NCBI GenBank assembly: GCA_015680685.1
Contig: MNCI01018132.1
Span: 44,345 to 108,344, forward strand
Reading direction: 5' to 3'
DNA from: Gnetum montanum
Taxonomy: Eukaryota; Streptophyta; Gnetopsida; Gnetales; Gnetaceae
Length of the DNA: 64,000 bases
Shown here: positions 12,051 to 23,944 of the stretch, one piece after another
Layout of the letters: each line of letters starts with the position of its first letter
Position numbering within the stretch: the stretch's first letter is position 1
The notes under the pieces: model-generated
Databases searched by the model: none
Told to the model about the DNA's origin: nothing
The model's input: the letters and a program-made list of their open reading frames with translations, nothing else
Translations under genes and position numbers: made by a program

Positions 12051-12369
12051 TTATAGAGAAGAACTTTATTATCCCTAGAAAAGTGTTTTTTTAAAGATAA
12101 TCTTACCATGTAGTGTCTTCATTTATTTCTTTACAATATTTTCCTTGTCAAGAGCATGTAGCCTTATTTTATCAAGTTCATGAAGTTGATTGATTTTAGA
12201 GGCTTGCTTCAGGTCTTCATCAAAATTGAGTTGTTGGGCTAACCATAAAGATTGATATTTTAGTTCAATCAGTAAGAGAAATAACTCACCATAAACCAAT
12301 TGATAAGGTGAATATCATAAACTTGGTTTATAGGTAATCCTATAAGCCCAAAGTGTGTGTTGTAATTTT

Positions 12370-13000
12370 TTAGACCAATCCTTCCATTTAGTACATACAA
12401 TCGTTGTTAATATATTCAAGATAATTGTACTAGCATTCTTGACTTGGCCATTTGTTTAAGGATGATAGGTCGTAGTTATCCTATGTTGGATTCAATAAGA
12501 CTTAAGGAATTTTTCCATTATTTTATTACAAAGTGGATTTCCTAATCACTAATGATTGCCCATGGAGTTCCAAAATGTGTTAAAATATTTTCTTTAAGGA
12601 ATGCTATCGCTATCTTAACATCATTACAAACCAAAATATATTGGCATCCATTGGATTGTGGGAATGGTCCCAAAAAGTATATACCCCATACATCAAGTGG
12701 TTATGATATTAAAATTGATTTTAAAGGCATTTTATGCCTTTTTGTTATTGCTCCCATTTGTTGACATTTATCACATTCTTGCACATACTTATGGACATCT
12801 TTAAAAATTGAGGGCTAATAAAATCCACTTTGAAGGATTTTGATAGCAATACATTTGCTATCAAAGAGGTCACCTCCTAAATTATCATGGCACATATGAA
12901 GAATTTCTCATTGTTCATTCTCAACCACACATCTTCTTACTATATTATCTTTATAGATTTGATAAAGATACAGACTACTCCAAATGTACCTAGATATGGT
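12370..13000 (-). pseudogene. pol: Ath-1 integrase relic
   Basis: Minus-strand translation near 12640-12780 reads ECDKCQQMGAITKRHKMPL, holding the CxxC half of the HHCC zinc finger. It is followed by DVWGIYFLGPFPQSNGCQYI, the start of the DDE core with its first Asp. Further on, HFGTPWAIISD gives the second catalytic Asp near 12540-12580. Stops and frame changes follow. Integrase would join element cDNA to the host chromosome; this copy is inactive. Confidence 0.75.
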
Positions 13001-13099
13001 GTGTAAGAAAAATTCATTTTCTTCCTTAGACCAATTAGTAGGGATTTTCACGGTTGCTAGATAGTTGGCTATATCAAAAAACCAAGGATCATTTCTTGT

Positions 13100-14480
13100 A
13101 GAAAAAAATTGTTCGTTAGGGAATTCATCATGAAAGACTCCTTGTATTCTATTCTCATTGGTAGTTTCTAGCCTTGAAAGATTATCTACTACTACATTTT
13201 CGCTACCTCTTTTATCTAAAATATCAAGGTCAAATTCTTGGAGTAATAAGCATCATATCATTATCCTTGCATTTTCTATTTTCTTAGTAGCCAACAATTT
13301 AATGGCTAAATGCTTAGTATATATTCTAGTTTTATATCCTATTAAATAATGTATAAATTTATCTAAAGCATATATAATAGCTAATAATTCTATTTCTGTA
13401 GTTTTATAATTTACCTAGTCTTGGTCTAGACTTTTGGAAACATAATAAATCACTTGTGGTTTATTATCAATGTATTGTCCTAAAACTTCCCTTACTACTA
13501 TGTCACTAGCATCACACATCAAATCAAATGGAAAATCCCAATTAGGTAAACTTAATATAGGGAATGTAGTTACTCATTTTTTCAATTCTAAGAATGCTTC
13601 TCCACAATCATTAGTCCAGAAGAATGAAACATATTTTTCTAAGAGCATATATAATAGTTTAGCAATTTTTGAAAAGTCTTTGATAAACCTCCTATAATAC
13701 CTAACATGTCCTAGAAAAGATCAAAGATTCTTTAAATTAGTTGGATCTAGAAGTCTAGATATGACTCTTACTTTATTTTCATCCATACTTATCCCATCTT
13801 TAGAAATAACATTCTAACACTATGCCACTTGTAACCATCAAGTCACTATTTTACCAAATTAATTTAAAATTTTTATCAATATATCTATCTGAGACATGTT
13901 CAAGATGTTACAAGGTTTCATCATAAGTATTCTCATAGACTAAAAAATCATCCATAAAACTTTAACATAATCTTCTAACATATTAGAAAACACTGAGATC
14001 ATGGCTCTTTGGAAAGTAGTTGGTGCATTGCAAAGGCCCAAATACATTCATTTATAAGCAAAAGTTCCATAAGGATATGTAAAGGTTGTTTTATGCTAGT
14101 TTTTAGGGTTAATGGCTACTTGATTATAACCACTAAATCCATCCAAAAAATAATAATATTCATGTTTTTCTAATTTTTCTAGAATTTGATCTATATAAGG
14201 TAATGAAAAATGGTCTTTCTTTGTATTTTAGTTCAATGTTTTATAATCTACATAGAATCTCCATTTTTCACAATTTTTGGAACTATAGTAATGGGGCTTA
14301 TCCATTCACTATCAGATATTGGATAAATAATCCCTTCTTTCCAAGGTTTTGAAATTTCATCCTTAACAATTTTTTTAATCATAGATTTATTCATATTAGG
14401 GGAATTCTTACTGGTTTTAGAATTGTCTTATAGATATATATGATGTTGGAAAATTTTGGTTGAGATTCCTTGATGAAGAT
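13100..14480 (-). pseudogene. pol: Ath-1 reverse transcriptase and RNase H relic
   Basis: On the minus strand, PWKEGIIYPISDSEWISPITIV near 14280-14360 is the N-terminal RT block of Athila elements. The palm motif appears as SFMDDFLVYENTYDETL near 13910-13970 (F-M-D-D in place of Y-V-D-D). RNase H-like sequence continues to about 13100. Several frame changes occur between these blocks. The protein would copy element RNA to DNA and degrade the template. Confidence 0.78.
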
Positions 14481-14577
14481 CCTCATAACTCCATGCAAAG
14501 GTCTCAGACGTTTTATGCAGGAATTCTACTAATTTTATTTCTTGCTCACTAATAAGTTGGAGATTCATTATTAATTA

Positions 14578-15300
14578 TTAATTATGATGTAGGAAAACAT
14601 ACTTAAGTGTACTAGGTAGTTCTCTAAGATTCAAGGAATTGTTATTTGAAGGTTGAATTATTTCTCTAATATTCACTGAGTCCATATTTAAAATATGGTC
14701 AAGGAGATCTTGTTGTTCCTTTGTTGAGGGGTCTAAAGGTCTTTCCTTAAAATTATTCAACACTAAGATTTCCCTATCTTGTGTCATTGTTGAAGTGGGT
14801 ATAGTGTAGAGCATTATTTCTTCCTTCAAGTCTATATTTAAGAGGTCTTATTTGGCATTATCATATATGTTAAGTGTAAAAGTAAGATTGGAAAAAGATA
14901 ATTGAAACTATTCTAATCTATAATTAATTACTACATCAGCTGTTGCTAACCAAGGTCTACCTAATATAATAGAAAAACGATCAGGATCTTTTACTTCCAA
15001 AATGAAAAAGTTAATTAGGTATTGTTCCTTTTCCACCTCCATTATCCAGTCTTCTACTATTCTTGTGGTTTTGACATTCAAACCATCAGCCAATGATATT
15101 GTCATGTTTACTCCTTTAATATCCTCAATATCAAGTGTCCTAGTCATTTCAAGAGGCATGGTATTAATATTGGCTTCTAAATCCAATAGGTCATTCCTAA
15201 TTACTTTTCCATTTATTTTAATTAGAATGGTAGGAATTCTTGGATCTTGGTATTTAGGAATTTCATGACTTTGTATAAGTTGAGAAACATTATCAACCAA
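14578..15300 (-). pseudogene. pol: Ath-1 aspartic protease relic and linker to RT
   Basis: A 130-codon open stretch at 14908-15300 carries the retropepsin fold: IRNDLLDLEANINTMPL, where the expected active site is D-x-G-A-S/N with Gly replaced by Glu, and FSIILGRPWLATADVVINY at the end. The loss of Gly next to the catalytic Asp should abolish activity. A further 83-codon open stretch at 14578-14829 is the acidic linker before RT. Upstream is the minisatellite at 15541-15840. Confidence 0.8.
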
Positions 15301-15540
15301 ATAAACCTATTTAGGAATTTTTTTTCCATTATGAAACACTACCAAACTTGCCTGTTGTAACCTTTGTAACCCCATCCCATGAAACCTAAGGTTAAACTTC
15401 ATTGTAAATGTAAATATTATAATCCATGAGAGGCAATCTCACATATTTCATACGTTTGGGGTTGAAAAATGCTTCATGATTAGTCAAAGCGTTATTCCCC
15501 AAGTAAAAAGTGTCACCTAGTATCTATATTTTGGATTGTG

Positions 15541-15783
15541 GGGCGGGGAAGGGGGTGGGGATGGGTCGGGGTGGTTCAAAAATGCCTTTTGGTATGCCAA
15601 AAATGGCAATTTGATGGGTTTTATGGGGCATATACACTTTTCTATGCTGGAAACACCTATGGTTGGGGGAGGGGGTGTTGGGGTGGTTCAAAAATGCCTT
15701 TTGGTATGCCAAAAATGGAAATTTGATGGGTTTTATGGGGAATATATACTTTTCTATGCTAGAAACACCTATGGTTAGGGGAA

Positions 15784-15819
<36 letters not shown>

Positions 15820-15840
15820 AGATCTCACCTACCCCCAACA
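15541..15840. repeat. 112-bp minisatellite ending in a run of about 32 G
   Basis: About two and a half units with a period of 112 bp (GTGGTTCAAAAATGCC at 15571 and again at 15683), each with G-rich segments such as GGTTGGGGGAGGGGG. The third unit runs into an uninterrupted G tract at about 15787-15818. It lies inside Ath-1 between gag and protease. Apparent ORFs across it, including a poly-proline one, come from the repeat. Confidence 0.9.
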
Positions 15841-17439
15841 TGGAGGGATGTGGGTCACCTGCTCCCAACATGGAGGGGTAGATCTCAGCATGAAAGGGTG
15901 AGGAATTCATAATGCCTAGTGCGGAGGGTGGTTTGACCTTCTTCCCAAGCATTGAAGCTCCATCTTCCTAATGTTGATGCATCCTCCTCCCAACATAGCA
16001 GTCACAGGCATTAGATTTCAACACTCCATGCACTTTAACATTGACCATGCATTTCAACAAGGAAAGTTAAAGGCCCAGTGTAGAAGATCTACCTCCAGTG
16101 TAGATGGTGTGCCCCCATTACTATTTATAGTAAATGGAATGGTCATGGGGGTTTGGAACTTACTATATATGGTAACCCTCAAATTTGAAAATCCATCTTA
16201 CCTATACATCATAGAAATTTGCAACAAAATTATAGCTAATTTGTAGCCACATTATAGCTAAATTGTAGCCAATTTGTAGTTCATTTCATGGCCAAAACCT
16301 ATAAAACCAAAACCTTAACACCATTTTTAGGTTCTACACTTTGGAATTTTTGGAGCAATACAACATTTTTGGCTTCCAAGAGCTATTGCAAACTTGTAGA
16401 AGTGCAGCTTCTTGGATCTTCTCAACATGGAACCCTTGTAGCCTTGTTACCACCTTTGTTAGCTCCTTGAGATTTGTGGGGTTTTGGTTTCTATGCTGCA
16501 TTGCTGGGATCCCCAACTCCTTGCCTAAAGCATTTTGATAGCCAAATTTTCCACATTTCTCAACTATCCAATAGTGATCAATGTTGCAAATCTGAAGCAG
16601 TAGTAGAAGAGGTTCAATAACATCAAGAGTGATAGGACATTTGGATTGTGGAGTTGATTACATAAGCTTTAATGGATCTTGAAATCTTGTCAAAGTGAAT
16701 CTCCTTTTGCTCCTCCACTGACAACATTTGTACATAATATCTAAACTCATTCTTTATATTTTTTCAATAAATTTTTAAAGCCTCAATTTTTGTGAAATTT
16801 GCATTTGCTTCCTAGTTTCTAGATCTACATTTTTTTCTTTACATTATTTGTTTCACATTTCATAAGTACTTGGGTAATTTTCCAAACCATCTAGGGCATC
16901 CTGAATCCCATTTTTCGGAGGCCTTAGGGATTCAAGGTTACGTTTGTTGTTTCAGGACTTTCAATTTTCTAGTGATCAAATTTTCTAGTTGCGACACTTT
17001 CTTCTCTTAGTGCATAATCCCCTTAAGTACATAGCATAAAGAGATGTGTCCTTTATTGTTTATTCCAAAGGAATATGTAAATATAATTCACTTAATGTTT
17101 TTTCAAGGTGGGCTTTAGTTGTGAAATCCTCTTGTAATCATTTAGGGATAGGAGATAAAACTAATTATCTAGAGAATAGTGGTTATTTTCTTTCCCTAGT
17201 TGGTTAATCTTCCTCATTAAATACTTATGGATAAACTTCTTCTTATGTCCCTATCTTCTAAAATCTCACCTCCTTTTGAGATTTAGGTTCAATTGTTTTT
17301 CATTCCTTGTAGTGATGGAATGTAATTACTTCTTTCCTTTCCTTTGAGATGTAGAATTAGGTTCAAGTTGGGATGGTAATTCATTTTTAGTTAAGTCCTA
17401 AAATCTTCTCCTTATCTCACTCATGAACTATTGACTTTC
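15841..17439 (-). other. Ath-1 gag C-terminal and spacer region, decayed
   Basis: Includes three near-repeats of AACATGGAGGG or CAACATGG at 15836-15880, then TTGTAGCCA-type short repeats at 16210-16290. No coherent frame or zinc knuckle was seen. Confidence 0.4.
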
Positions 17440-18506
17440 TTCTATGAAGGAAGTAAAGCTTTAGGTGAGTTTATCCAATTGTTTATTAGTTGGATTCTTA
17501 AATGGCCAAAAATTATTTTCAGGATATTGTTGTGAATAAGATGATCATTGAGGAAAGTTCATTGTTTGTTGGCTGTTATATTGTTGGAAAGCCTTCACTA
17601 ACTCTTGAATTTCTTCTTGACAATATAACAAGGCTAGGAAGGTTGTATGGTCATGTTAAAAACTAACATAAATGCTGCACACTTCACTTTGAATTTCATG
17701 AGCTTGTTTCTTAATCAATCATGTCAACTCATCCAACTCATCCACTTTTTAATTTAACTATTTTTTTGGGTCATGCCTTTCATAATGTTGGGCTTTGGCC
17801 AATGTTTACTTTGATCTAGTATTGAATCTATAATCCTCCAGCCATCTTTTGATGTCACATTCAAAATATTTCCTCCCCATGCAAAGTCAACATTTTTCCT
17901 ATAATAAGTTTATAAGCCTTATATAAAGATTTGAATTAATTGCTAGGCTGGAAATCCATGGTTTGGATTATGTAAACATAATCCTTTAAATCTGTCAAAG
18001 GTATTCTCATATTCTTCATCCTCATGTTGCATAAAGCTCATTAATTTCTTCCTCAATGAAAACATCCTATCATTAGAGAGAAATATTTGTAGAAAAGCAT
18101 TCTTAAATTCATCCCATGAACTAATTTATATTCTAAATGTTTGTAGCCAAAAATCAGCTTTGTCCTTTAAGGTTGATTTAAAGACAAGCATCTTAGTTCT
18201 ATCCCCACTTTGAGGTGCTAATATGACTCATGTGGCTTTAAATTCTCTTATGTTTGTAACCGAATCCTCATCATTTGTCCCTTTAAAGATAGGTAATAAA
18301 TGAATATTTTTGACTTCTACATCTCTTCCTTGTGGAAAAAACAATGGCCCTTGAGGTATAATAGATGTTCTTTGATTTAATTAATCTCCTAAATTTTTTC
18401 CTCTATAGGTTTTTCCAGTTGGGATATTGGAGCTTAAACTACGAAAGGGAAGAGGAACTGAACCAAGGGTAAGAGAAGGAGGTGTATGGTGTGAAGATGA
18501 TCCCAT
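17440..18506 (-). pseudogene. gag: Ath-1 gag relic
   Basis: Probable start at the minus-strand ATG at 18506 (MGSSSHHTPPS). Blocks follow in order: DRTKMLVFKSTLKDKADFWL, SSWDEFKNAFLQIFLSNDR, then HEDEEYENTFDRFKGLC and NPNHGFPAWQLIQIFI, the last being the signature of the Athila-type gag domain (RFKxLLxxCPHHG). Stops appear after WQLIQIFI and later. Gag builds the virus-like particle. Confidence 0.8.
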
Positions 18507-19234
18507 TATAAAAATACTATTTGCTATTAGAGTTATAATAGGACTTGATATAGATATGAGGCTAGTGATGTGGATGGAATTTTTAAATTCAAAGTATTTA
18601 CAAGTTGGATAGCTCCTCCAATTGTAGTTACATAAGTTGATATTGGGCTAGTATTTGGATTTTGAAATCCTGCCCCCATAGTTGAACTTATGATTGATGT
18701 TTTAGTAGTTGAAAGGTCAAATAGGGGATTAATAGATATGAAAAAATTATATTATGTTCTTTCCTTTTCTACTTTGAAATTTTCCTTTGTCAAAGAGGAA
18801 GAAGAGTAAAAATTTGATTGTAAGGGTTTGTTTTAAATTGACTTGTGTACATTTGTAAAGACTAAGTGTGCTGTTAGAGGGTTGAATTCTAGTTGGCTTC
18901 CTTGGTTGTTTTATTAATTTATTTTAACAAGCACACTTTTCTTTGGCATATTCATGGGCTAATATACCTAAGATTTTATAAACTGATTTGATAACTCCTA
19001 CTATTATTATTGTAATTGCACCTTTCTTAACAATTTCTGCTAGTTGTGCAATAAGAGGAGTTGATTCTTGGGATTTTTCCTTATTTTTGGATTTTTTTTA
19101 TGAAAGAAGAAAAGTAAAAGAAACCATTTCTCAAATTACTTAAATAAAAAAAATTAAAATGTATAAAAAAATATGAAATTACAAAATAAAATTAAAACAT
19201 ATAAAACCCTTCATGATGATTAACTCTACTAGCC
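18507..19234 (-). other. Ath-1 5' leader
   Basis: AT-rich sequence between the gag start and the primer site; no ORF of interest. Confidence 0.5.
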
Positions 19235-19252
19235 TCCCCTGAAACTATGCTA
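19235..19252 (-). promoter_or_regulatory. degenerate Athila-type primer-binding site
   Basis: Minus strand TAGCATAGTTTCAGGGGA, three bases from the LTR end. It agrees with the Athila primer site TGGCGCCGTTGCCGGGGA at 12 of 18 positions, most differences being transitions. The better-preserved form is at 32906. Confidence 0.55.
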
Positions 19253-19255
19253 ATT

Positions 19256-21197
19256 TGACAAGCTGGCCAAAGTTTAGTGTTGATTTACCTTAGTAGTTAT
19301 CTTCATGGTAGAAAATGTCACCTTGTCTATGACTAGCCCATGAGTCATATCCATAGAGGAATGGATCAAAGTCAAAAAGATCATTAAGAAATATAATGAT
19401 TAGCTTTGAATTCAATAAAAAATGACACACTTATGGCTATCACCCATAACTAAAATCAACAAGACATCATCTTAACTTTTAATATCAAGTTTAAAGATGA
19501 AATTGGATAATAAAACCAAATTAACATTAAATAAATTTATCATTAATCTAGAAGATCATAAAGGATATGTCACCTAATTCATGACCCTTCTCTACTACAT
19601 CCACAGTGCAACAACTTTTCAACCCTCATACATCAATGGTTGTTGATCATCACAAAGTAGCAACACTCTTCTTGAATAATTTAAATGCAAAAGATGATTC
19701 AATTGGGTATGGGTTTTCTCTTTCATTTCTCCTCCACCCTCTCATACATAGTTGTTGTTATTTATACTAAACCAATTTCCAACAATGTTTAAAAATAATC
19801 ATTTTGATAATAGACTCGTATCGAAGAATCTGATAACAATCTATTTAAATTGATGCAAATTGCCAAGTCTGGCATCCTTGATATCTTGGATTAGCATGGA
19901 ATTTATTTTTTTGAGGGATTTTCATTGGAAAAATTTGATAATAGTAATGAGACAAGAATCAAGATAGGGCCCATGGTGGTAATGCTTAGGGCACCTATGG
20001 TGACCATAGTAGAGGATCTTATCACATCTTGAACTACATGATGGTGCAGATATGTCAGATGCTTAATTCAGATTCTTCTAAAGCTTGACCTTGTTGCAAG
20101 GGCATGTAAGGTTAGCATGTTGTAGGGGACAATCACTGTAGTCACTAGGTAAATGACATTCCTTACCACAATGGTGCTTGTCACAAGTAAGCAACATTCT
20201 ACATTCTTACTTGAATTGAAACCCTCCATTCTTATTGTAATTTCTAAGTCACTGCATGCTACCACACTAACACACCACCTGCACCACGACTACATCACAT
20301 GGGGGATACTTCCCACCATGGGTGATGATGCTAGAGATGATTAACCAACATTAATGTTAACACTAACCAAAACTAACTATGACGGAGTGGTTGCTATTGC
20401 TACCAAACACACACCAATAGCAATAGACATTACGATAGTAACAACTAAGAAGAAGCTGTGGTAGCCATTTCCATTGATGGTGAGAAGTTGCAGTGACTAA
20501 GAGTCAGTGTTGCCGCTAGCATATGACACAAAAATGCTATAATGGCACTACCCAAATGCAATATATGTACACTAAAGCACACAACTAAAATGGCATACAA
20601 GTTCTGATGCTATAATTATCACTCAAGAATGACAACTTGAAAAGGACATTGAATGAACTAGCATTGCTACAACAAAATGCAAATATGAAATGCTAATTGA
20701 TGCTAATGGTTTTCTATTTATGATTTTACCATCTACCACAATGGCCATTCACATACCCATGTTCTCGAAGATAAAATGGCCAAAATCAATAAAACATGCA
20801 ACCACTACCTAATTATATAATATATATAATGTCTATATAGTTTACATATCTTTTCCAATTAGAACTACTTACTAATTTAATATGTTTCATAATCATACTA
20901 AACCTACTTATGAAGCAAATGAGGAACATACTAGCCAATGTAAAAAATCAGAAGACTAATTCTCACATACAACTATAATTAACACCAATAAGCTTAGTCA
21001 AAATAATTGATATAAAAGTTACTCATAATCACATTATAATTATATCAACTATACCCTACAATACAATAAACTAAAATAGACATCAATTAAACACCAACTA
21101 AACAATTAACTATATGAAATAAAAAATGAAATTAATTTAAATGAATGAATTTGACAAGGATGCTTATTTAAAAACTAAACCAATTTGGGGTTTAACA
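19256..21197 (-). repeat. Ath-1 5' LTR
   Basis: Starts TGACAAGCTGGCCAAAG and ends GGGGTTTAACA (plus strand). Direct repeat of 7989-9954. Minus-strand TATAAATA at 19759-19766 is the likely element promoter. Confidence 0.88.
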
Positions 21198-21202
21198 TAT
21201 AA
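21198..21202. repeat. target-site duplication of Ath-1, right copy
   Basis: TATAA, pairing with TACAA at 7984-7988. Confidence 0.75.
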
Positions 21203-21295
21203 CTAGCTACACTAGTGGCTGGATGGCTTGCGGTCATGTGATGGGTTGTGGCATGAATTAGAAAAGTCTTGTAGCCATTACAATTAGAAATTAGA
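21203..21295 (-). other. Tat-2 fragment between Ath-1 and Cop-1
   Basis: 93 bp that should continue the Tat-2 gag piece interrupted at 7983. It is loosely alignable with the variable gag N-terminal stretch of Tat-1 (about 4720-4790). Assigned mainly by position. Confidence 0.4.
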
Positions 21296-22323
21296 TGCTC
21301 TCAAATGTAGTTTGAAGGATCCACACCAAGTATAATCTTTAAGCCTTACTTCAAAGTGTTGTGCCACAACACCAACCACTCAATTGTGCAAGGTCCCATC
21401 AATCTTGGAATGTGGTTTCCAGGAAACCTTTACAATCTTGAGGTCCACTCTAGAGTGTTGCACTACAACACCAATCACTTAATCTTGTAGGATCCCCACA
21501 AGCTCAAGCAAGATTCCTTCCCACAAGAACCACACACACCTAGTAGGGCAATAAGGAAGAAAAATTACAAAGAATAAATGCAACTTAGTTTGTTGATCCT
21601 TGCACTTTGAGGTGCAACACACTTTACAATGAACAAATGATGATACAATGAAAATAAATAGTGATTACAGTAATAGACAAATGATTAGAAAATAATTGTA
21701 CACAAGCTTGCACATTTTGCAATGCATATGATGTTTTCTTATAGTTGTCATGTTTTCAAATCCATCTTGGAACTTGTTCAATGGCTAGCCAATGATCATT
21801 AATGGTCATGGAAGATGTATTCTTCATGCTTGAGATGTCTTTCTATATTTTCCTTCTATTCTAGGAGGAGTTCTTTCTCTGGGAAAGACATCTTTTTAAA
21901 ATCTCCGTTTTGGGAAGATGTCTTTGTTTGATGAAAGATGTCTTTCTAAAATTGGCCTAAATTTTGTGAAGATGTCTTTGCTTGAGGAAAGATGTCTACT
22001 ATTTTTTGAAGATTTCTTTACCTATATATCCTCCAATTTTTCTAAGATGTCTACTATTTCTTAGAGATGTCTTTCTTCAACCTTCCTTTGCATGATGAAT
22101 TCATCATTCCTTGTCTACATTATGTGATAACATTTTTTGTCTGTGTTCTTTGAATTCTTTTTTTTTCAATGTTACCTTTTGTGGATGAATCCTTGAGACC
22201 TTGTGGATGACTTTCTCCTTTTATTTATACCAGCGCATTCCTTGTCATCTCATCTTGATCCTACAACCACACACATATCTTTTGTCTCCATTTTACTTAA
22301 TGTTTTGACACAAAAAAGGTCCA
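21296..22323 (-). repeat. Cop-1 3' LTR, outer end truncated
   Basis: Matches 25822-26890 from CTCTCAAATG to AAAGGTCCA. Minus-strand TATA box at 22222-22229. Carries repeated AAGATGTCT/AGACATCTT motifs between about 21830 and 22070. Confidence 0.85.
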
Positions 22324-22345
22324 CATTCTCCCCTTTTTTGGTGAT
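22324..22345 (-). promoter_or_regulatory. Cop-1 polypurine tract
   Basis: The minus strand reads CAAAAAAGGGGAGAATG directly before the LTR start TGGACC. This fixes the element's orientation. Confidence 0.8.
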
Positions 22346-23944
22346 GTTCAAAAATTAAGAAAATGGGTGATTAATCATACAAATATAGCCATACTATTAT
22401 TCCCCTTTTTGAATAGTAGCAAAAAGGATGAAGCACATAAATTTGGTTCAAAAGATATATCATAAAAGAGCAATAGTTTTAGAGACTATGCATAATAAAA
22501 AACATGTAAGAATCCCAAGGAGAGAAAAGAACATGTAGCTAAGCCAAAATATTAGTTAAAGTGCATGCATGAAGACCTACCCCTTAATTTGTTAAGAACT
22601 AATCCAAGCCTTTTAGGTGATGTTCAAACTAGATGTAAAGTATAACCTTGAAGATCAAGTAACTTGTCTCTAAATCAATATGTCATTAATAGTTTATAGT
22701 GCATGATTCTTCAAATATTCTCCATCTTTGTAAATATTTATGATAATGAGAATATAGCAATACAACTTCACAATGTGAAACTAGTCATGCCAAATCTTAA
22801 ATTATTGAGCTTGGAAGTACATCTTAAGGCAAACTACTCAAAATATATTTCAATTATTTTCATGAACACTTTCTCATAACCATAATGATAATGTTTTTGA
22901 TCATATTGTTGTAAGGAATAATATCACTATTTGCATTGTTTCATAAAAGTATAGATACTTCTTGCTTTAGCTTATGCTTGAATATCAAATAGGTGAGCTA
23001 AAGATACATTAAGATTTGCTATCATTAGTTCATAAAAAGGACCTACAACTAATCCAAAAGAAACACATAATTTTGATGCTGGAGACCAAATACAAATCAA
23101 GATACCTATATATTTGAAACATCTATCTCATTAGAACTAGCATCTCTATATTCAAATATAAATTTGAAAAAACATCAACACAAGGATATGGAAGCCATGA
23201 GAGAAATATGCATATTTGCTTTTTATACAAGGAAGCCCCACAACCATTTTTCAAAAAACAAAATGATAATCACATTGATAGAGAAATATGAATATACACT
23301 TCATTTTTACCAATAGATATCAAGAACACAAATTCATGACTCAGCCATCCACGTAAAAAGAAAAAAAATACCCCTCTATGTCCTTATTTTGCTCATTTTG
23401 GAATATTTTGTTGTTTCAAAGTCTCTTGGTTGAAGTTTTGAAAGACTCCCCCTACATTGTAAATCTCCAAGATGGTGGTGGATAATGAGGAATAGGCTCA
23501 CCCTACACATGTGCTACTTAACTTAGCATTTACAAAAGTTGTAAATCACAAAAATACTATAACTATAGGTCAAAATTAAGCTCAAATGTGAAGATCAAGG
23601 TCTACAATTAGTAATATTGATAGAGTTTTTCATAGGCTTGTCTTAGCAAAAATATCAAAAAGATCATGAACAAAGAAAGAGATCAAGAAATTCAGATAAA
23701 GCAAGATTAAAATCAAGAAAAGAAATCAAACTTAAATTATTATAAGATGAAGGTCCAAGGAAATTACTAAAAATCTTCATAAAAGAGCTTGTAACAAACT
23801 TAAGGATGAATGTAAGAGATGCTCTAAATAATTACTCTAGCACTTTTTTGATGAAGATAAAACATAACCAATTTTGGACTTTTTAAATACAATTCCTATT
23901 AACTATTAAGAAAAGAGATAGAAGCTTACCTTGACTTACATTGC
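22346..23944 (-). other. Cop-1 interior without coding signal
   Basis: AT-rich. In an autonomous Copia element this region would hold protease, integrase, RT and RNase H. No LDSGCS-type, YVDD-type or DDE block was found on either strand. Confidence 0.6.

Larger units (their letters stand above)
7989..21197 (-). mobile_element. Ath-1: Athila-type Ty3/gypsy retrotransposon, 13.2 kb, both LTRs
   Basis: Two long direct repeats (7989-9954 and 19256-21197) bound an interior with gag, protease, RT, RNase H and integrase relics, all on the minus strand. Boundaries are TGA...AACA with TACAA/TATAA flanks. The lineage is read from gag (DRFKGLCLHNPNHGFPAWQ), RT (GIIYPISDSEWISPI) and integrase (FLGPFPQSNGCQYILV), all characteristic of Athila-type elements. 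The interior is about 9.3 kb, with an unassigned 3' part at 9955-12000. It lies inside Tat-2. The LTR copies differ visibly and every frame is broken, so the element is old and dead. Confidence 0.9.

Noticed and set aside
15524-15952. 142-residue proline-rich minus-strand frame and overlapping plus-strand glycine/tryptophan-rich frames
   Set aside because: Produced by the 112-bp minisatellite and the poly-G tract; no support outside the repeat.
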